From Tardiphaga sp. 709 (lineage in GTDB: Bacteria; Pseudomonadota; Alphaproteobacteria; Rhizobiales; Xanthobacteraceae), in the NCBI RefSeq assembly GCF_032401055.1, contig NZ_CP135529.1, forward strand, positions 4,214,501 through 4,278,500: DNA of 64,000 nucleotides, written 5' to 3'. Below are positions 25,064 to 34,435 of this stretch, one piece after another. Numbering within the stretch: position 1 is the first letter of the stretch; every line of letters begins with the position of its first letter. The notes under the pieces were generated by a model, which was given only the letters and a program-made list of their open reading frames with translations, searched no databases and was not told where the DNA came from. Both the position numbers and the translations under genes were made by a program.

Positions 25064-27697
25064 ATGACGTTGGTGCATGTCGACCAGAGTGATGCCGCGA
25101 GGACGCTCCTCGCCGGGCTGGAGCAGGCCATCGATGCTGTCGTGATGATCGACAGCAAGAATAGCGTGACCCATTTCAACGCCGCCGCCGAACGGCTGTG
25201 GGGCTATGAGCGCGATGAAGTGCTCGGGCGAAATATCAGCTTTTTGGTGCCGATGGCGATCAGGTCGCAGCATGACGGATACATCGCCGCGAACCGCGCG
25301 ACCGGCGTCAATCGCATCGTCGGGCACAGCCGTGAGGTGAAAATCGAACGCAAGGACGGCAGCGAGATCTGGGGATCGTTGTCGATGTCGCGGGTCGAGG
25401 TGAATGGCGAGATCACCTATATGGGCTTCGTCCGCGATGTGACGGAGGAGGTGAAGCGCAGGGAAGAAGTTATCCCGCTGGCTCTCGTGGTCGGCAAGAC
25501 GAAACGCGCTATCTACATTGCGGGTCGCGATGCACGGATCAGCTATGTCAACGGCGCCTTCACCGGCATGTTCGGCTACTCGCTGGATGAGGCGAGGGGA
25601 CTGATCCCGGAGGAATTCCTCGTCGGCGCATATACCAGCCAGGCGACGCTCGCCTATCTGGACCAGCAGATCAGAACGGAAGGTTCTGCTGAAGACGAAA
25701 TTCTCCTTTACGACAAAGCGGGCAACGAGGTCTGGGTCTCGGTTGCCTTGAACGCGATTCACGACGCGGATGGAAAACTCCAGCACCTCGTCGCATTGAT
25801 GACCGATATCACCGAGAGCAAGCAGCTTCAGTCGCTGCAGCATCACATTCTCGAAGCGCTGGCCGGTGAGCAGCCGCTGCTCGACGTGATGGACAATCTT
25901 TGCCGGAAGGTGGAGCAGATCGCGCCCGATGTCGTCTGTTCGGTGCTACATGTCGATTCCGTGGGATTGCTGCATCCTTTGGGAGGACCAAGCCTTCCGG
26001 CAGGTTATGCGCAGGCGCTGGACGGCATTGCCATCGGACCGGATGTAGGCTCCTGCGGGACCGCGGCCTTTCGCGGTGAGCCTGTTCTGGTCACCGATAT
26101 CGAAAACGATCCTCTATGGCTGCCATACAACAGCGCGCCGCTGGCTTCCGGTCTGAAGGCCTGTTGGTCGATGCCGATCAAGACCAAGGATGGGCGCGTC
26201 ATCGGCACGTTCGCATTCTACTTCAGGGAATGTCGCAGACCCAGCCGCTTGCATCACGGTATCGTCGATGCCTGTGTTCATCTCGCCGCGGTCGCCATCG
26301 AGCGTGAGGAAGCGCGTAACGAAATCTCGCGGCTTGCTTATTTCGATGCGCTCACCGGTCTGCCGAACCGGACCCATATGCGCCAGTTGATGGAGCGCGC
26401 CGTCGCGGAATGCACCGCAGATGCGCAGATGGCGCTGATATTTCTTGACCTGGATCACTTCAAGGACGTCAACGATACGCTGGGGCATGCTGTCGGCGAT
26501 GACTTGCTGGTCGCCGTCACACAGCGGCTTCATCAGCATATCCGACCCGGCGATATCCTGAGTCGTCAGGGCGGCGATGAATTCATCATCCTGATGCCGA
26601 ACTGCGTCGCGGCAGATGCATCCCGCATCGCCGGCCGGCTCACCGAGGCACTGTCGGTTCCGCTGCAGCTAGGCAACAATCAGGTGCCGATTTCCGCCAG
26701 CGCCGGCATTAGCATGTTTCCGGACAATGCCCGCGATCTCGATAGTCTGCTGAAATATGCCGATGCGGCAATGTACAAGGCCAAGCAGGCCGGCCGCTCC
26801 ACGCATCGGTTTTTCAGCAATGACATGGACCGCGTGAACGAGGAGCGCCTTCGTCTCAGCACCGCTTTGCGCCACGCGCTTGCACAAGGCGGTCTGCGGT
26901 TGCACTACCAGCCGCAGATTCGCGCGAGCAACGGGGATCTCTACGGCGTCGAAGCATTGGCGCGCTGGCATGATCCCGTATTGGGCGATGTGTCACCGGC
27001 GAAGTTCATTCCGCTCGCGGAGGAATGCGGGCTCATCGAGCAGATCGGTGTCTGGTCGCTGCGCGAGGCGTGCAGGCAGATTGCGGCGTGGCAAAAGGCA
27101 GGGCTCGATGTGCCTTGCGTCTCGGTCAACCTGTCGCCGATCAATTTTCTGAATCCGGGATTGCCGGCGTTGATTTCCGACATCATCGCGGAAAACGGGC
27201 TGGCGCCGAACAGGCTGATGCTCGAAGTCACCGAGGGCGCGGTGATGAGCGAACATACGACCGCGATCGAGATCATGAAGCAGATCCGCGCGGCCGGCAT
27301 CGGCTTGTCGATGGATGATTTCGGCACGGGTTATTCGAGCTTGAGCCGTCTGGCGCATTTGCCGGTGCGCGAGCTGAAGATCGATCGCAGCTTCATGCGC
27401 GGTATCGAGACCGAGGTCTGTGCTCTGGCGATCACCACCGCCATCGTGTGCGTCGGGCAGAGTCTCAACATGACGGTCGTGGCCGAAGGCGTCGAGACCG
27501 AAGAGCAGCGCAGGATTCTCGCCGGGCTGGGCTGTGACGTCATTCAGGGTTTCCTGTATTCGCCCGCATTGTCCGCATTCGATTTCGAAGCCTGGCTGGT
27601 GGCCCGCCATGCCGAACGCTGGGCGGCGCTGGTCGACGAGCGCCGGGCCGATGCTTCGCAAGAGGACATACGGCCGGGTGCGCTTGCGGTCATGTAA
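25064..27697 (+). CDS. PAS-PAS-GAF-GGDEF-EAL protein, copy 1 (c-di-GMP turnover)
   Basis: 877 residues from the ATG at 25064; a TTG at 25049 is a less likely start. Order: PAS (about 12-130), PAS (about 145-255), GAF (about 275-420), GGDEF (about 425-590), EAL (about 610-870). The cyclase motif is intact (GGDEF at 503-507; metal aspartates in FLDLDHFKDVND) and so is the phosphodiesterase (EAL at 630-632, DDFGTGYSSL, LKIDRSFM, AEGVETEEQ). It could therefore both make and degrade c-di-GMP, with the three sensory domains choosing. No TM helix: cytoplasmic. The following gene is a full-length paralogue. A 9-bp inverted repeat separates them. Confidence 0.93.
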   Translation: MTLVHVDQSDAARTLLAGLEQAIDAVVMIDSKNSVTHFNAAAERLWGYERDEVLGRNISFLVPMAIRSQHDGYIAANRATGVNRIVGHSREVKIERKDGSEIWGSLSMSRVEVNGEITYMGFVRDVTEEVKRREEVIPLALVVGKTKRAIYIAGRDARISYVNGAFTGMFGYSLDEARGLIPEEFLVGAYTSQATLAYLDQQIRTEGSAEDEILLYDKAGNEVWVSVALNAIHDADGKLQHLVALMTDITESKQLQSLQHHILEALAGEQPLLDVMDNLCRKVEQIAPDVVCSVLHVDSVGLLHPLGGPSLPAGYAQALDGIAIGPDVGSCGTAAFRGEPVLVTDIENDPLWLPYNSAPLASGLKACWSMPIKTKDGRVIGTFAFYFRECRRPSRLHHGIVDACVHLAAVAIEREEARNEISRLAYFDALTGLPNRTHMRQLMERAVAECTADAQMALIFLDLDHFKDVNDTLGHAVGDDLLVAVTQRLHQHIRPGDILSRQGGDEFIILMPNCVAADASRIAGRLTEALSVPLQLGNNQVPISASAGISMFPDNARDLDSLLKYADAAMYKAKQAGRSTHRFFSNDMDRVNEERLRLSTALRHALAQGGLRLHYQPQIRASNGDLYGVEALARWHDPVLGDVSPAKFIPLAEECGLIEQIGVWSLREACRQIAAWQKAGLDVPCVSVNLSPINFLNPGLPALISDIIAENGLAPNRLMLEVTEGAVMSEHTTAIEIMKQIRAAGIGLSMDDFGTGYSSLSRLAHLPVRELKIDRSFMRGIETEVCALAITTAIVCVGQSLNMTVVAEGVETEEQRRILAGLGCDVIQGFLYSPALSAFDFEAWLVARHAERWAALVDERRADASQEDIRPGALAVM

Positions 27698-27716
27698 TCT
27701 CGATAAGTTGACGACC

Positions 27717-27739
27717 GTCGTTAACGCGTTGTTAACGAC
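27717..27739. promoter_or_regulatory. Perfect inverted repeat between the two GGDEF-EAL genes
   Basis: GTCGTTAAC at 27717-27725 and GTTAACGAC at 27731-27739 with a 5-nt spacer; each arm contains the half-site GTTAAC. There is no T-run, so an operator for the second paralogue is as likely as a terminator of the first. It is 149 bases before the second gene's ATG. Confidence 0.45.
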
Positions 27740-27887
27740 ATCCGGTTTTCCGGCCCCTCGAGATGAGGTCGAACGAACTTCTTAGCTACTGGAGTTCAAA
27801 TACAGTCGTACCTGCGAATGACATTGCCGTTGTAACGAAGACAGCCGCCATCGTGCTCACGCGGCTCCCGTGATCGAAGGTTGTTTC

Positions 27888-30521
27888 ATGCCTACAAGCC
27901 CTGTCGGCCAGCCCAGTGAAGCTGCAAAGGCGCTGTTCTCGGCGTTCGAACAGGCAGTCGATCCTGTCGTTATCACGGGCGTCGACAATCAGATCCGGCA
28001 CTTCAATGCCGCGGCCGAGCGCATGTGGGGATATCACCGCGACGAAGTGGTCGGCCGGCAGATCAGCGTCCTCGTGCCGCCCGACGTGCGCGAACATCTC
28101 GATGGAGCGATCGCGGCAAAGTCTGCCATGGATCCCCGGACTGCGGTCAAGGGCCGCCGCGAGTTCAGGCTCAGCCGCAAGGACGGGAGCGAGGCCTGGG
28201 GCGCGTTCTCGATCTCCCGCGTCGATTATGCCGGCAAGACGCTCTACATCAACTTCATCCGCGACGTGACGGACGATGTCCGCGACCGCGAGCAAAATAC
28301 GCTGATGGCACTCGTTGCCGAAAAGACCGACCGTGTCGTGATGGTCTCCAAGCGCGACATGACCATCGTCTATGTCAACGACGCTTTTACGGAGCTGTTC
28401 GGATACACCCTCGCGGAAGCGATGGGCAAACACCCCCGGGATCTGCTGACCGGAGAATATACCGACAACGAAACGCTGGAGCGGTTTCACGCGCAGATCG
28501 ATGCCGAAGGACACGGGCAAGAGGATATCCTTGTCTACGACAAGGACGGTCACGAGATCTGGATCTCAAGCACGGTCAACGCAGGCCGCAATGAAGCCGG
28601 TGAGGTCGAGCACCTCGTCGCGGTGCTCGCCGACATCACCGAGAGCAAACAGATCAATTCGCTGCAGCATCATGTGCTGGAGAATCTCGCCAATGACATG
28701 CCGGTCGTGGATGTGATCGGCGATCTCTGCCACCGCGTCGAAGCCATCGCGCCTGATATCGTCTCGTCGGTGCTGCATGTGGACGCGGACGGTCGGCTCC
28801 ATCCACTCGGCGGCCCCAGTCTTCCGCCGGCCTTCGCGCCCATTATTGACGGTATTGCCATCGGTCCCGATGTCGGGTCCTGCGGCGCTGCGGCCTTTCT
28901 CGGCCACGCGGTGCTGGCCACCGATATCGCCACCGATCCGCGGTGGCTGCCCTATAATACGCTGCCACTGGAAGCCGGCTTGCGCGCCTGCTGGTCGACG
29001 CCGATCAAGGCGCGGGATGGTCGCGTCATCGGTGCCTTTGCCTTCTATTTCCATGAAATGCGCGGCCCGACGCGCTGGCACCAGACTATCGTCGACGCCT
29101 GTGTGCATCTGTGCGCACTGGCCATTGAACGGCACGAGGCCCGCAGCGAAATCGCGCGTCTGGCCTATTTCGATGCGCTGACCGGCCTGCCGAACCGCGC
29201 GCAACTGCGCCAGATCCTGACGGGGCTGATCGACAAGAGCAAACCACGGGACCGCATTGCCGTGATGTTCCTCGATATCGATCACTTCAAGGACGTCAAC
29301 GACACGCTCGGTCATTCCATCGGCGATGAGTTGCTGGTCACGGTCACGCAACGACTGTGCAGGCAGATCCGGCCGGCCGATACGCTGAGCCGGCAGGGCG
29401 GCGACGAATTCGTTATTGTGCTGCCGAATTGCGATGTTGAAGGCGCCGCCTTGATCGCTAGCCGCCTGCTCGAGACGCTGCTGCCGCCCATGCAACTCGG
29501 CGCCAAGCTGGTGCCGGTATCCGCCAGTATCGGCGTCAGCATCTATCCCGACAATGCCGGCGATATCGACGGTCTGCTCAAACATGCCGATGCGGCGATG
29601 TATCAGGCCAAGCAGGCCGGTCGCTCGACCTATCGCTTCTTCAGTGCGGAGATGAACCGCCTCAGCGAGGAGCGACTCGCCTTCAGTACGGCGCTGCGCA
29701 ATGCCATCGTGCAGGATGCGCTGCGGCTTCACTATCAGCCGCAGGTGCGCGCTGACGGTCGCCTTTACGGTGTCGAGGCGCTGGCCCGCTGGTCCGATCC
29801 GGTGCTCGGCGAAGTGCCGCCGTCGAAATTCATCCCGCTCGCGGAAGAATACGGGCTGATCGAGCTGATCGGCACCTGGTCGCTGCGCGAAGCATGCCGG
29901 CAGGTCGCGGCCTGGCGCAAAAATGGCGTCGATGTACCCAGCGTCTCGGTCAATCTGTCGCCGATCAACTTCCAGAATGGCGATCTCGCCACGCTGGTCG
30001 GCGAGGTGATCGCCGAAAATGGCCTGTCGCCGGACATGCTGATGCTGGAGGTCACCGAAGGCGTGGTGATGAGCGAGCATTCGACCGCCGTCGAGACCAT
30101 GGAGAAAATTCGCAAGTCCGGCGTGCAGCTATCGATGGATGATTTCGGTACCGGCTATTCCAGCCTCAGCCGTCTCGCGCATCTGCCGATTCGTGAGTTG
30201 AAGATCGATCGCAGCTTTATGCGTGGCCTTGAAAGCGAGGCGAGCGCGCTGGCGATTACGCGCGCCATCATCCGCGTCGGCCAGAGCCTCGACATGATCG
30301 TGGTCGCCGAGGGCGTGGAGACCGATGGGCAGCGTCGGATTCTCACCGAGCTCGGCTGTGACGTTATCCAGGGCTTCGTCTATTCGCCTGCGCTGCCGGT
30401 GCCGGATTTCGAGCTCTGGCTCGCGAGTCACGAAGCGTCGCGTGCCGCCACGACCCTGAGCGATATGCGGCGTCAGGCGGAGCGGACGCGCGGCGCCTTG
30501 CCCGTCAGGCGAATCCCTTAA
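27888..30521 (+). CDS. PAS-PAS-GAF-GGDEF-EAL protein, copy 2 (c-di-GMP turnover)
   Basis: 877 residues from the ATG at 27888 (AAGG upstream), the same length as copy 1 and colinear with it throughout. GGDEF at residues 504-508 and EAL at 630-632 are intact, as are FLDIDHFKDVND, DDFGTGYSSL and AEGVETDGQ. The two copies differ mostly in the first PAS domain and C-terminal tail, which suggests a tandem duplication followed by sensory change. Its stop is three bases from the stop of the convergent ethylene-receptor-like kinase. Cytoplasmic, bifunctional by motif. Confidence 0.93.
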   Translation: MPTSPVGQPSEAAKALFSAFEQAVDPVVITGVDNQIRHFNAAAERMWGYHRDEVVGRQISVLVPPDVREHLDGAIAAKSAMDPRTAVKGRREFRLSRKDGSEAWGAFSISRVDYAGKTLYINFIRDVTDDVRDREQNTLMALVAEKTDRVVMVSKRDMTIVYVNDAFTELFGYTLAEAMGKHPRDLLTGEYTDNETLERFHAQIDAEGHGQEDILVYDKDGHEIWISSTVNAGRNEAGEVEHLVAVLADITESKQINSLQHHVLENLANDMPVVDVIGDLCHRVEAIAPDIVSSVLHVDADGRLHPLGGPSLPPAFAPIIDGIAIGPDVGSCGAAAFLGHAVLATDIATDPRWLPYNTLPLEAGLRACWSTPIKARDGRVIGAFAFYFHEMRGPTRWHQTIVDACVHLCALAIERHEARSEIARLAYFDALTGLPNRAQLRQILTGLIDKSKPRDRIAVMFLDIDHFKDVNDTLGHSIGDELLVTVTQRLCRQIRPADTLSRQGGDEFVIVLPNCDVEGAALIASRLLETLLPPMQLGAKLVPVSASIGVSIYPDNAGDIDGLLKHADAAMYQAKQAGRSTYRFFSAEMNRLSEERLAFSTALRNAIVQDALRLHYQPQVRADGRLYGVEALARWSDPVLGEVPPSKFIPLAEEYGLIELIGTWSLREACRQVAAWRKNGVDVPSVSVNLSPINFQNGDLATLVGEVIAENGLSPDMLMLEVTEGVVMSEHSTAVETMEKIRKSGVQLSMDDFGTGYSSLSRLAHLPIRELKIDRSFMRGLESEASALAITRAIIRVGQSLDMIVVAEGVETDGQRRILTELGCDVIQGFVYSPALPVPDFELWLASHEASRAATTLSDMRRQAERTRGALPVRRIP

Positions 30522-30524
30522 TCC

Positions 30525-32123
30525 TCACCGCTTGTCGAGCATCTCGCGCACCTTGCCGCCGAGCGCTGCTTGCGTGATCGGCTTTTGCAGCAGCGACACG
30601 CCGGGATCGAGCCGGCCCTGATGCACGATGGCGTTGCGCGAATAGCCTGTCATGAACAACACTTTCAGTTTCGGCTGCCGCTTCTGCATCTCGTCGGCCA
30701 GCAGTCGCCCGTTCATGCCGGGCATCACGATATCGGTCAGCAGCAGGTCGAACGGTTCGGGGTCAGCGGCAAAATCCGCCAGCGCTGCGTCGGCATTGCC
30801 GGCCTCGCGGACCTGATAGTTGAGACCTTCCAGCGTCTCGACCAGGTAGGACCGCACATCCGGATCGTCCTCCACGATCATCACAGTCTCGTTGCCGTTG
30901 CTGCCGACGATGCGCCTCTCGATCTCGGTCGATTGCTCCGTATGCTGTCTGCTGCGCGGCAGATAGACCTTGATGGTCGTGCCTTCGCCGACCTCGCTAT
31001 AGATCTTCACATGGCCGCCGGATTGCTTGACGAAACCGTAGACCTGACTCAGGCCGAGACCGGTGCCCTGTCCGGGCTCCTTGGTGGTGAAGAACGGATC
31101 GAAGGCGCGCTCCTGCACGTCCTTTGGCATGCCCGGGCCGGTATCCGTCACCGAGATCAGGACATACTGCCCGATGACGACATCGGAATTCTGCAGGGCG
31201 TAGATCTCGTCGATAAAAGCGTTGCTGGTTTCGATCGTCAATTTGCCCGAGCCGGCCATAGCGTCGCGTGCATTGACCACGAGATTGAGGATGGCGGCTT
31301 CCATCTGGCTCGGATCGACCTCGACCTGCCACAGCCCGGCGCCGCCGACGATTTCGAGATCGATGTTCTCGCTCAATGTGCGCTGGAAGAAGTCCGACAT
31401 GCCGTGGAGCGATCCATTGACATTGATGGTCTTCGGGTCGAGCGGCTGCTTGCGTGCGAAGGCGAGCAGGCGCTGCGTCAGCACCACGGCGCGCTGCGCG
31501 CCGCCGGCCGCGCTGGCAATGACGCGCCTGAGGCGATCGCGCGACGATTCCGTCCAGGTCGAGATGCTGTGCTCGGCGATTTCGAGATTGCCGATGATGA
31601 TGGTCAGCAGATTGTTGAAGTCATGAGCGACACCGCCGGTGAGGTGGCCGATCGCTTCCATCTTGTGCGTATGGCGCAGCATGTCCTCGGCTTCGCGCCG
31701 GTGCCGGCCTTCCTCGATCAGCGCCAGTTCGGTTTCGCGCAATTGCGCAGGCGAGGGGATCGCCAGTAGTCGTGGCAGCAGTGGCCAGAGAATCGCTGCG
31801 GTGACGACCGAGGCGATGGCGGTGATCGCCTTGAGGATTCCTTCGGCGCCATAGGCCGGAACCCACAGCGTGTAGATCGACATCACATGAGTCAGGCCGC
31901 AGGCCATGATGAAGAGCGCGAAGGCCCAGAAGATCCAGCCGAACTCCACATCGCGGCGCTTCCAGACGAAGATTGTGAGGACGATGGGGATCGAGAAATA
32001 GGCCGCGGCGATCAGTGCGTCCGAGCCGACGTGAAGCCAGATCAGGCCGGGATCCCACAGCAGGCAAATGCCGTGCGGGGCAAACATGGAACTATCGAGA
32101 AAGTTCTTGAGTGATGCCCACAT
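30525..32123 (-). CDS. Ethylene-receptor-like hybrid histidine kinase
   Basis: 532 residues. Three N-terminal TM helices (about 30-120) match the ethylene-binding domain of plant ETR1: D35, Y42, I45, P46, I72, C75 and H79 correspond to ETR1 D25, Y32, I35, P36, I62, C65 and H69 with the same spacing at every position; C75 and H79 would bind the copper cofactor. After a helical linker come the histidine kinase (H167 in [10 protein letters not shown]-box [12 protein letters not shown]-boxes DTGPGM and [11 protein letters not shown]) and a C-terminal receiver domain with phospho-acceptor D464 in [12 protein letters not shown]. It lacks the GAF domain of plant receptors. The upstream gene on the same strand is a lone receiver protein. 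Ligand is inferred from residue conservation; cyanobacterial homologues bind ethylene. Confidence 0.88.
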   Translation of the reverse strand: MWASLKNFLDSSMFAPHGICLLWDPGLIWLHVGSDALIAAAYFSIPIVLTIFVWKRRDVEFGWIFWAFALFIMACGLTHVMSIYTLWVPAYGAEGILKAITAIASVVTAAILWPLLPRLLAIPSPAQLRETELALIEEGRHRREAEDMLRHTHKMEAIGHLTGGVAHDFNNLLTIIIGNLEIAEHSISTWTESSRDRLRRVIASAAGGAQRAVVLTQRLLAFARKQPLDPKTINVNGSLHGMSDFFQRTLSENIDLEIVGGAGLWQVEVDPSQMEAAILNLVVNARDAMAGSGKLTIETSNAFIDEIYALQNSDVVIGQYVLISVTDTGPGMPKDVQERAFDPFFTTKEPGQGTGLGLSQVYGFVKQSGGHVKIYSEVGEGTTIKVYLPRSRQHTEQSTEIERRIVGSNGNETVMIVEDDPDVRSYLVETLEGLNYQVREAGNADAALADFAADPEPFDLLLTDIVMPGMNGRLLADEMQKRQPKLKVLFMTGYSRNAIVHQGRLDPGVSLLQKPITQAALGGKVREMLDKR

Positions 32124-32212
32124 CGCCTGCCCCTGCCGATAGCTGGTATCGTGGAACCAGCGTGACTGGGCGGTGTGGAGGCGTCAAGCGTGAGCGCAAT
32201 TGCGAACGGGGC

Positions 32213-32626
32213 TTATCTCCCGCCGAATGCGCTGCGGGGATTTGCGAGTTCGGTGAGGGCGCCGATGATCTGGTGCTGGCGATAGGGTTTGGCAATGAAG
32301 CGGCCGCCATCCGGCAGGTCGCGTTCGCCTATCCTGAAGTGGCCTGATGTCGCGATGATGCGAATGGGCGGCCAGCGATTGGCGACCGCATGGGCGAGCT
32401 TGAGCCCGTTCATCGAGCCGGGCATGTCGATATCGGTAAAGATGATGCGGATATCGTTGCGCGCTTCGAGCACGCGGATCGCGGCGTCAGCGTCCGGCGC
32501 CTCGATCACCCGGAAACCGGCGTCCTCGATCATCTCGACCGCAAACATGCGCAGCAGCACGTCGTCCTCGACGACCAGGACGGTGGCGGGGAGGGTGGCG
32601 TTGTTTACGGCAGCGTCTTGGGCCAT
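32213..32626 (-). CDS. Single-domain response regulator (CheY-like)
   Basis: 137 residues from the ATG at 32626 (AAGG upstream), consisting of one receiver domain: acidic pair in VLVVEDDVLLRMF, phospho-acceptor D in IIFTDIDMPGSMNG, and lysine in RFIAKPYR. No output domain. It lies 89 bases upstream of the ethylene-receptor-like kinase on the same strand and is a likely phosphotransfer partner of it. The longer open frame to 32713 adds a low-complexity leader without a ribosome site. Confidence 0.88.
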   Translation of the reverse strand: MAQDAAVNNATLPATVLVVEDDVLLRMFAVEMIEDAGFRVIEAPDADAAIRVLEARNDIRIIFTDIDMPGSMNGLKLAHAVANRWPPIRIIATSGHFRIGERDLPDGGRFIAKPYRQHQIIGALTELANPRSAFGGR

Positions 32627-32846
32627 GGGATTTGAACCTTGATCGCCGGTTCCATGGGCCGCAGGGCCGGGATGGTTCGGGTCGAAAGCGTCGGTCAGTC
32701 TAAACGTGATCAATCCAATACGAATATAGGTCGCGTAAAAACTGTTTTGGTTCGCATGTCTTTGCTAAGCGAGCTGCTCGTGCTTTCGTTCCGCCGCCTG
32801 CGAAAAAAAATCGTGAAGATGACGGAAATCCGCGGCGGCCGCCGGG

Positions 32847-33305
32847 TCAGTCGTTCTTGCGCCCGGCATCGGTGCGGTCGCGGACTGTCTTGAACACACC
32901 ATGCGCCGTGGCGACCACGTGATCGTTCACACTGACCTCGGTGCTCATGAAGATCAGGCTCTTGGTGGCGCGCACGACCTTCGGCCGGGAGATCATCAGG
33001 TCGCCGATCCGCGCGGCATCGACGAAATAAGTATCCATCTGGACCGTGGCGAGCGCCTCGACCCCTGCAGCCTCGCGCGCCGCCATGCCGCAGCTCCGGT
33101 CGGCCAGCGTCATCACCGCCCCGCCCTGAACCACGCCGCGGCGGTTGCGGTGCTTGTCCTGGCCGAGAATGGCGAATTCATTGATGCCATCGACGATCCG
33201 GTGCCACATCGGGCCGACGAAATGGATGAACCCGTCATCGTCCATGATGCGCCAGCCGGCGGCTTCGAGGTCAGCATAGGCCGCGTCAGTCGCCGCATCA
33301 GTCAT
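32847..33305 (-). CDS. PaaI-type hotdog thioesterase family protein
   Basis: 152 residues with the single hotdog fold of the PaaI/4HBT thioesterases: GGAVMTLADRSCGMAA forms the central helix, TVQMDTYFVDAARIGD the following strand. Such enzymes hydrolyse aromatic or acyl-CoA thioesters in the cytoplasm as a tetramer. It stands alone, with the gene-free repeat region upstream. Substrate unknown. Confidence 0.85.
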   Translation of the reverse strand: MTDAATDAAYADLEAAGWRIMDDDGFIHFVGPMWHRIVDGINEFAILGQDKHRNRRGVVQGGAVMTLADRSCGMAAREAAGVEALATVQMDTYFVDAARIGDLMISRPKVVRATKSLIFMSTEVSVNDHVVATAHGVFKTVRDRTDAGRKND

Positions 33306-33452
33306 GGATTTTCCTTCTTGCGAGATATCGATGGGCTGGAGGGAGTGATGCTAGGTCATACAAAAGCGCGGGACGGGTGGATAGGACGTCGCGGCGAGGG
33401 GGCGCGTCGCAATCTGCATGGCTCGTCGTCGGCGAAGCTGGCAGAGCGTGAA

Positions 33453-33480
33453 CCCCGCCACTCCATTTGGAGTGGCGGGG
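33453..33480. repeat. 12-bp perfect hairpin
   Basis: CCCCGCCACTCC and GGAGTGGCGGGG around ATTT; a very stable stem without a T-run, upstream of the thioesterase gene. Could be an RNA structure or remnant of a palindromic element. Confidence 0.6.
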
Positions 33481-33496
33481 AAGCCCGATTTACACA

Positions 33497-33642
33497 CGTC
33501 ATTCCGGGGCAGGACGGACCGCACAGCGGGCCGGACTGAACCCGGAATCCCCGAGTGTTTTGCGCTGTCTGGAGATTCCCATGCTGAGATTCCGGGGTCG
33601 CGATACGCCGCCTTCGGCGCCTCCTCGCGCCCCGGAATGACG
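33497..33642. repeat. Long palindromic repeat, copy 1
   Basis: Begins CGTCATTCCGGGGCAGGACGG and ends CGCCCCGGAATGACG, with internal ...CCCGGAAT / ...GAGATTCCGGGG inverted segments. It is about 70-80% alike by eye to copy 2 at 34283-34427. A dispersed element typical of this type of genome. Confidence 0.7.
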
Positions 33643-34282
33643 GGTATGGAACGGCAGGACAGTGCTTAAACATTTTTTCCTATCTCCCGTTGACAGCATC
33701 TCCATCAGGTTTATATTCCCCTTTGTCCTGCCCCACCGAGAGGGGCGATCGCGATCGTCACGTTCGCGGGGCTGGATGCGGTGGACGCCGGAGATGCGGC
33801 GTTACGCGGTTCACGGGTGACGTCTGTCTTCGGGCAGGACGGATCTGCGCCAGCACTGCCACTGGCAAGGAGACGGCCGGCCTTCGGATGGAAAGACCCT
33901 CTGGACAGTGTGACGGACGACCAAATCGAAACGCGTCCGGCTTACTCGCTTGAGGCTCCCTGTCCCTCCGCCGTGGGACCATCATTTTGGTGATCGGACC
34001 GTTCGCCAAGGCAAAGTGCAAGCAGGCTGAAAAAACACCGCAGGCGGAACGTCGGGCACTTGCTCGGCGCCTCCGAAAGTCCTGATGCACTCTCAATTGC
34101 GGAAGACCGCATTCGCATCAGGCCCAAGGGTGCAACGGGCACCCGGCGTTCCGCACGCCCTCTCACAGGAGGGTGGGAATGCAAGCGACGACGGCGCCCC
34201 CGCGCCGCAAACAATGGGGGCGATGACGCATGTCTGAAGAGCAGTGGCTGTTTGAAATTTGAAAAGAGAAAGCGTCCCCGCT

Positions 34283-34427
34283 CGTCATTCCGGGGCAGGC
34301 CGGGCCGCGAAGCGGGCCGGAATGAGCCCGGAATCTTGAGGTGGCTTGGCGTTGTCGAGACACTCCCATGTCGAGATTCCGGGCTCGGCCTCGGCGCCTG
34401 CGGCGTCGATCCCGCCCCGGAATGACG
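34283..34427. repeat. Long palindromic repeat, copy 2
   Basis: Same design as copy 1: CGTCATTCCGGGGCAGGCCGG... at the left, ...CGCCCCGGAATGACG at the right, and CCCGGAATCTTGAG / CGAGATTCCGGG in the interior. Lies just past the stop of the CurA-like reductase and may end its transcript. Confidence 0.7.
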
Positions 34428-34435
34428 AATACTCC

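Larger units (their letters stand above)
33306..34435. other. 1.1-kb gene-free region with two long palindromic repeats and a conserved-looking core
   Basis: No convincing gene. It holds: a 12-bp perfect hairpin (33453-33464 with 33469-33480), two related long palindromes of about 145 bp (33497-33642 and 34283-34427), and between them about 640 bp rich in GC with short hairpins (for example GGGTGC/GCACCC at about 34130-34145). The core starting near 33727 (CTGCCCCACCGAGAGGGGCG) resembles, as far as can be recalled, a widespread intergenic sequence of Bradyrhizobium genomes. The overlapping open frames here (87-121 codons on both strands) carry no recognisable protein. Confidence 0.6.

Noticed and set aside
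28566-30080. 504-codon minus-strand frame opposite the second GGDEF-EAL gene
   Set aside because: Shadow of intact GGDEF and EAL motifs on the other strand; a similar shadow lies opposite copy 1.
33690-34425. Overlapping frames of 87-121 codons on both strands in the gene-free region
   Set aside because: No ribosome sites, no family resemblance, and frames overlap repeats and hairpins.
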